Source: Eggerthella lenta DSM 2243
GTDB taxonomy: Bacteria; Actinomycetota; Coriobacteriia; Coriobacteriales; Eggerthellaceae
Assembly: GCF_000024265.1 (NCBI RefSeq)
Contig: NC_013204.1
Span: 752,501-816,500, forward strand
DNA length: 64,000 nt
Direction: 5' to 3'
Below the pieces are notes generated by a model that was not told the origin of the DNA, did no database searches, and saw only the letters and a list, made by a program, of their open reading frames with translations. The position numbers were made by a program, and so were the translations under genes. The number at the start of each line of letters is the position of its first letter. Position 1 is the stretch's first letter. Below are positions 62,004-64,000 of this stretch, one piece after another.

Positions 62004-63077
62004 ATGAAGTGCGCAATAATAGGCTGCGGGCGCATAGCGCTCAACCACGTCAAGGCCGTCCGCGCGAACGGATTCGAGCTCGCGGCGCTCTGCGACACCG
62101 CCTCCGGCAAGGCCGAGGGCCTGCTCGAGCGGGCGGAGTGGGACGGCCCGGCACCGAGGATCTACGGCGGCCACGGCGAGATGCTCGCGGCGGAGCCGGA
62201 CCTGGACATCGCGGCCGTCGCCACCGAGAGCGGCGAGCACGCGCGCATCGCGCTGGACTGCATCGACGCGGGCGTCAACGCGATAATCGAGAAGCCCGTC
62301 GCGATGTCGATGGCCGACGCCGACGAGATCGTGCGGCGCGCCGAGGAGCGCGGCGTGAAGGTATCGGCCTGCCACCAGAACCGCTTCAACGTCGCCGTGC
62401 GCCACGTCCGCCGAGCCGTGGAGGAGGGCCGCTTCGGGCGCATGTCCCACGGATCGGTCCACGTGAGGTGGAACCGGGACAGGGGCTACTACGGCCAGGC
62501 CCCCTGGAGGGGCACCTGGGCCCAGGACGGCGGCTGCCTCATGAACCAGTGCATCCACGGCGTCGACCTGCTGCGCTGGATGATGGGCGGCGAGGTGGTC
62601 TCGGTCTACGCCCAGACCCGGCAGCGCTTCCACGACTACCTGGAGGCCGAGGACGTGGGCGTGGCGGTGCTCACGTTCGCGGACGGGTCGGTGGCCACCG
62701 TGGAGGGCACCTCCAACGTGTTCCCGAGAAACCTCGAGGAGACGCTGTACCTGTTCGGCGAGTCCGGCACGGCCAAGCTCGGCGGGACCTCGACCAACGA
62801 GATCGACGTTTGGGATTTTGCCGACGAGCGCGAGGGCGACGATGGGATGGCGGGGCTCAAGGAGCCCACCTCCAACGTCTACGGCAACGGCCACGCCCTG
62901 CTCTACGCCGACGTGGCCGACGCGATCGAGAACGACCGCGCGCCCTACGTGGACGCGAGGGCCGGCCGCGACGCTCTGGAGGTGGTGCTCGCCATCTACA
63001 AGAGCCAGAGGACGGGCCTTCCCGTGGAGCTGCCGCTGGAAGATTTCGCGAGCACGGACATGGAAGGGGAGTTCTAG
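62004..63077 (+). CDS. Gfo/Idh/MocA-family oxidoreductase (WbpB-like)
   Basis: A 357-residue NAD(P)-dependent oxidoreductase. The Rossmann motif IIGCGRIALNHVKAV opens the protein, followed by AAVATESGEHARIALDCIDA, the conserved EKP motif (IIEKPVAMS) with the catalytic Lys, and HQNRFN. In the WbpA-WbpB-WbpE route such an enzyme oxidises C3 of a UDP-uronate. ATG 62004 follows GAGGTGCTGTA just after the epimerase stop. It is GC-rich, like the dehydrogenase two genes upstream and unlike the epimerase between them. It is probably part of the acidic-sugar pathway; the exact substrate is unknown. Confidence 0.9.
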   Translation: MKCAIIGCGRIALNHVKAVRANGFELAALCDTASGKAEGLLERAEWDGPAPRIYGGHGEMLAAEPDLDIAAVATESGEHARIALDCIDAGVNAIIEKPVAMSMADADEIVRRAEERGVKVSACHQNRFNVAVRHVRRAVEEGRFGRMSHGSVHVRWNRDRGYYGQAPWRGTWAQDGGCLMNQCIHGVDLLRWMMGGEVVSVYAQTRQRFHDYLEAEDVGVAVLTFADGSVATVEGTSNVFPRNLEETLYLFGESGTAKLGGTSTNEIDVWDFADEREGDDGMAGLKEPTSNVYGNGHALLYADVADAIENDRAPYVDARAGRDALEVVLAIYKSQRTGLPVELPLEDFASTDMEGEF

Positions 63078-63079
63078 GC

Positions 63080-64000
63080 ATGCCTTCATGTGCTCAGATG
63101 CCTTTCACTCACAGCGCTTACAGGAACATGCTTCAGATCCTGAAAGAACGGGGGTACGGGTTCTGCGGGTACGGCGATTGGGGAGGTGTTGGGAAGCCTG
63201 TCATTTTGCGGCACGACATCGACTTCGATCCGATCGCAGCGCTCGCGATGGCCGAGCTCGAATCGAGCGAGGGCGTCCGATCGACGTATTTCGTGCTCTT
63301 GCGAACGGATTTCTACAACCCTCTAGAGCGCGGAAACGTCGAGAGGCTTCGAGAGATCGCGAGGCTCGGCCACGACATCGGGCTCCATTACGACGAAACG
63401 CAGTACGAGGACGGCGACGACGCGATCGCCGCGATCCAACGCGAGGCGGACACGCTGGGGGGCGCCCTCGGCCTGCCCATCGAATGCGTTTCCATGCACC
63501 GTCCGAGCAAGGCGTCGCTCGAAGCGCAGTGGAGCATCCCCGGCATCGTCAACAGCTATTCGAGCGAGTTCTTCCAGGGCTTCGAATACGCTTCGGACAG
63601 CCGGAGGCGGTGGCGCAAGCCCATTTTGGACATGATCGAGTCCGGGAAGTATCCGCGCCTGCATATCTTGACCCATCCGTTCTGGTACGGCGGGACGGAG
63701 GCCTCGCTCGAGGAATCTCTACGGCGGTTCATAGAAAGGGCGGGCGCCGATCGCCTGGGCAGCCTCGATCGCAACTTTACCGGGCTCGACTCCGTGCTCG
63801 GCCCTGCGGACGTCCTTTCCGCCCGCCTCGCTTCCCTGCGCAATGAGCGGTTTGGGACTGAAAGGCTCGTCTTGCGTCCCTTGCGGCTGGAGGATGCTGC
63901 CGACATGTTCGAATACACGTCGGACCCCGAGATAAGCAGATTCCTGAATTGGGCACCCCATGGCGAACCCGGGGAGGCGCGGGATTGGATAGCCTCCAAG
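63080..64000 (+). CDS. Polysaccharide deacetylase-like protein fused to GNAT acetyltransferase (3' end outside window)
   Basis: An open frame of 307 codons continues past the window end. Residues 1-245 resemble polysaccharide deacetylase-like proteins of the sugar-locus type: VILRHDIDFDPIAALAM and GHDIGLHYDETQYEDGDD (the metal-binding Asp/His positions), SMHRPSKASLEAQWS and LHILTHPFWYGG. From about residue 258 a GNAT N-acetyltransferase begins (TERLVLRPLRLEDAADMFEY). The fusion suggests one protein that both removes and adds acyl groups on sugars, or an N-acyl exchange step in polysaccharide assembly. ATG 63080 starts three bases after the previous stop. It is the last visible gene of the operon. 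Confidence 0.8.
   Translation, partial: MPSCAQMPFTHSAYRNMLQILKERGYGFCGYGDWGGVGKPVILRHDIDFDPIAALAMAELESSEGVRSTYFVLLRTDFYNPLERGNVERLREIARLGHDIGLHYDETQYEDGDDAIAAIQREADTLGGALGLPIECVSMHRPSKASLEAQWSIPGIVNSYSSEFFQGFEYASDSRRRWRKPILDMIESGKYPRLHILTHPFWYGGTEASLEESLRRFIERAGADRLGSLDRNFTGLDSVLGPADVLSARLASLRNERFGTERLVLRPLRLEDAADMFEYTSDPEISRFLNWAPHGEPGEARDWIASK

Overview
This 64 kb window is GC-rich and looks like the chromosome of an anaerobic gut actinobacterium of class Coriobacteriia, most likely family Eggerthellaceae (Eggerthella or Gordonibacter type). The reasons are many Tat-exported flavoprotein and molybdopterin reductases, each beside a LuxR-type regulator with a multi-spanning membrane domain, and actinobacterial-style housekeeping genes. 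This assignment comes from gene content only; no database was searched.

Layout. 1-2.4 kb: the 3' part of 23S rRNA, then 5S rRNA. 2.4-7.8 kb: a PadR regulator, a NifX-like protein, a large unknown TPR protein and hisS. 7.9-11.4 kb: a flavoprotein reductase divergent from a membrane LuxR regulator. 11.5-14.3 kb: a RHH/PIN toxin-antitoxin pair and aspS. 14.4-20.4 kb: a radical SAM protein, the SRP RNA gene, a DedA protein and dnaX-ybaB-recR. 20.5-29.3 kb: a LuxR regulator followed by a seven-gene molybdoenzyme operon (catalytic subunit, FeS subunit, DmsC-like anchor, NapG, NapH, a winged-helix protein, a TorD-type chaperone). 29.3-30.7 kb: an intact 1.33-kb insertion sequence. 30.9-43.6 kb: two more LuxR regulators around a flavoprotein, then a cysteine desulfurase, a second molybdoenzyme with FeS subunit, a MobB-MobA fusion and a polyferredoxin. 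43.7-45.2 kb: an intact IS256-type element. 45.3-47.2 kb: an Rrf2 regulator with a CcdA-thioredoxin fusion. 47.2 kb: a perfect parS centromere site. 47.3-53.9 kb: a flavoprotein/triheme cytochrome/TetR unit and a further flavoprotein/LuxR pair. 54.1-64 kb: a surface-polysaccharide operon (sugar transferase, glycosyltransferases, polymerase, nucleotide-sugar enzymes, and a deacetylase-GNAT fusion cut by the window edge).

How the genes fit together. The centre of the window is a respiratory island: four exported flavoproteins and two exported molybdoenzymes that probably reduce different organic electron acceptors. Five carry a neighbouring membrane LuxR regulator and one a soluble TetR. Supporting functions lie among them: Moco maturation (MobB-MobA, cysteine desulfurase), cytochrome/thiol maturation (CcdA-thioredoxin), and chaperone or anchor proteins. 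The means of membrane attachment differs between enzymes (lipobox, DmsC-type subunit, or a lipoprotein cytochrome partner).

The polysaccharide operon is compositionally mosaic: AT-richer glycosyltransferase, polymerase and epimerase genes sit among GC-rich sugar-nucleotide enzymes. Most adjacent genes overlap by four bases, which suggests translational coupling.
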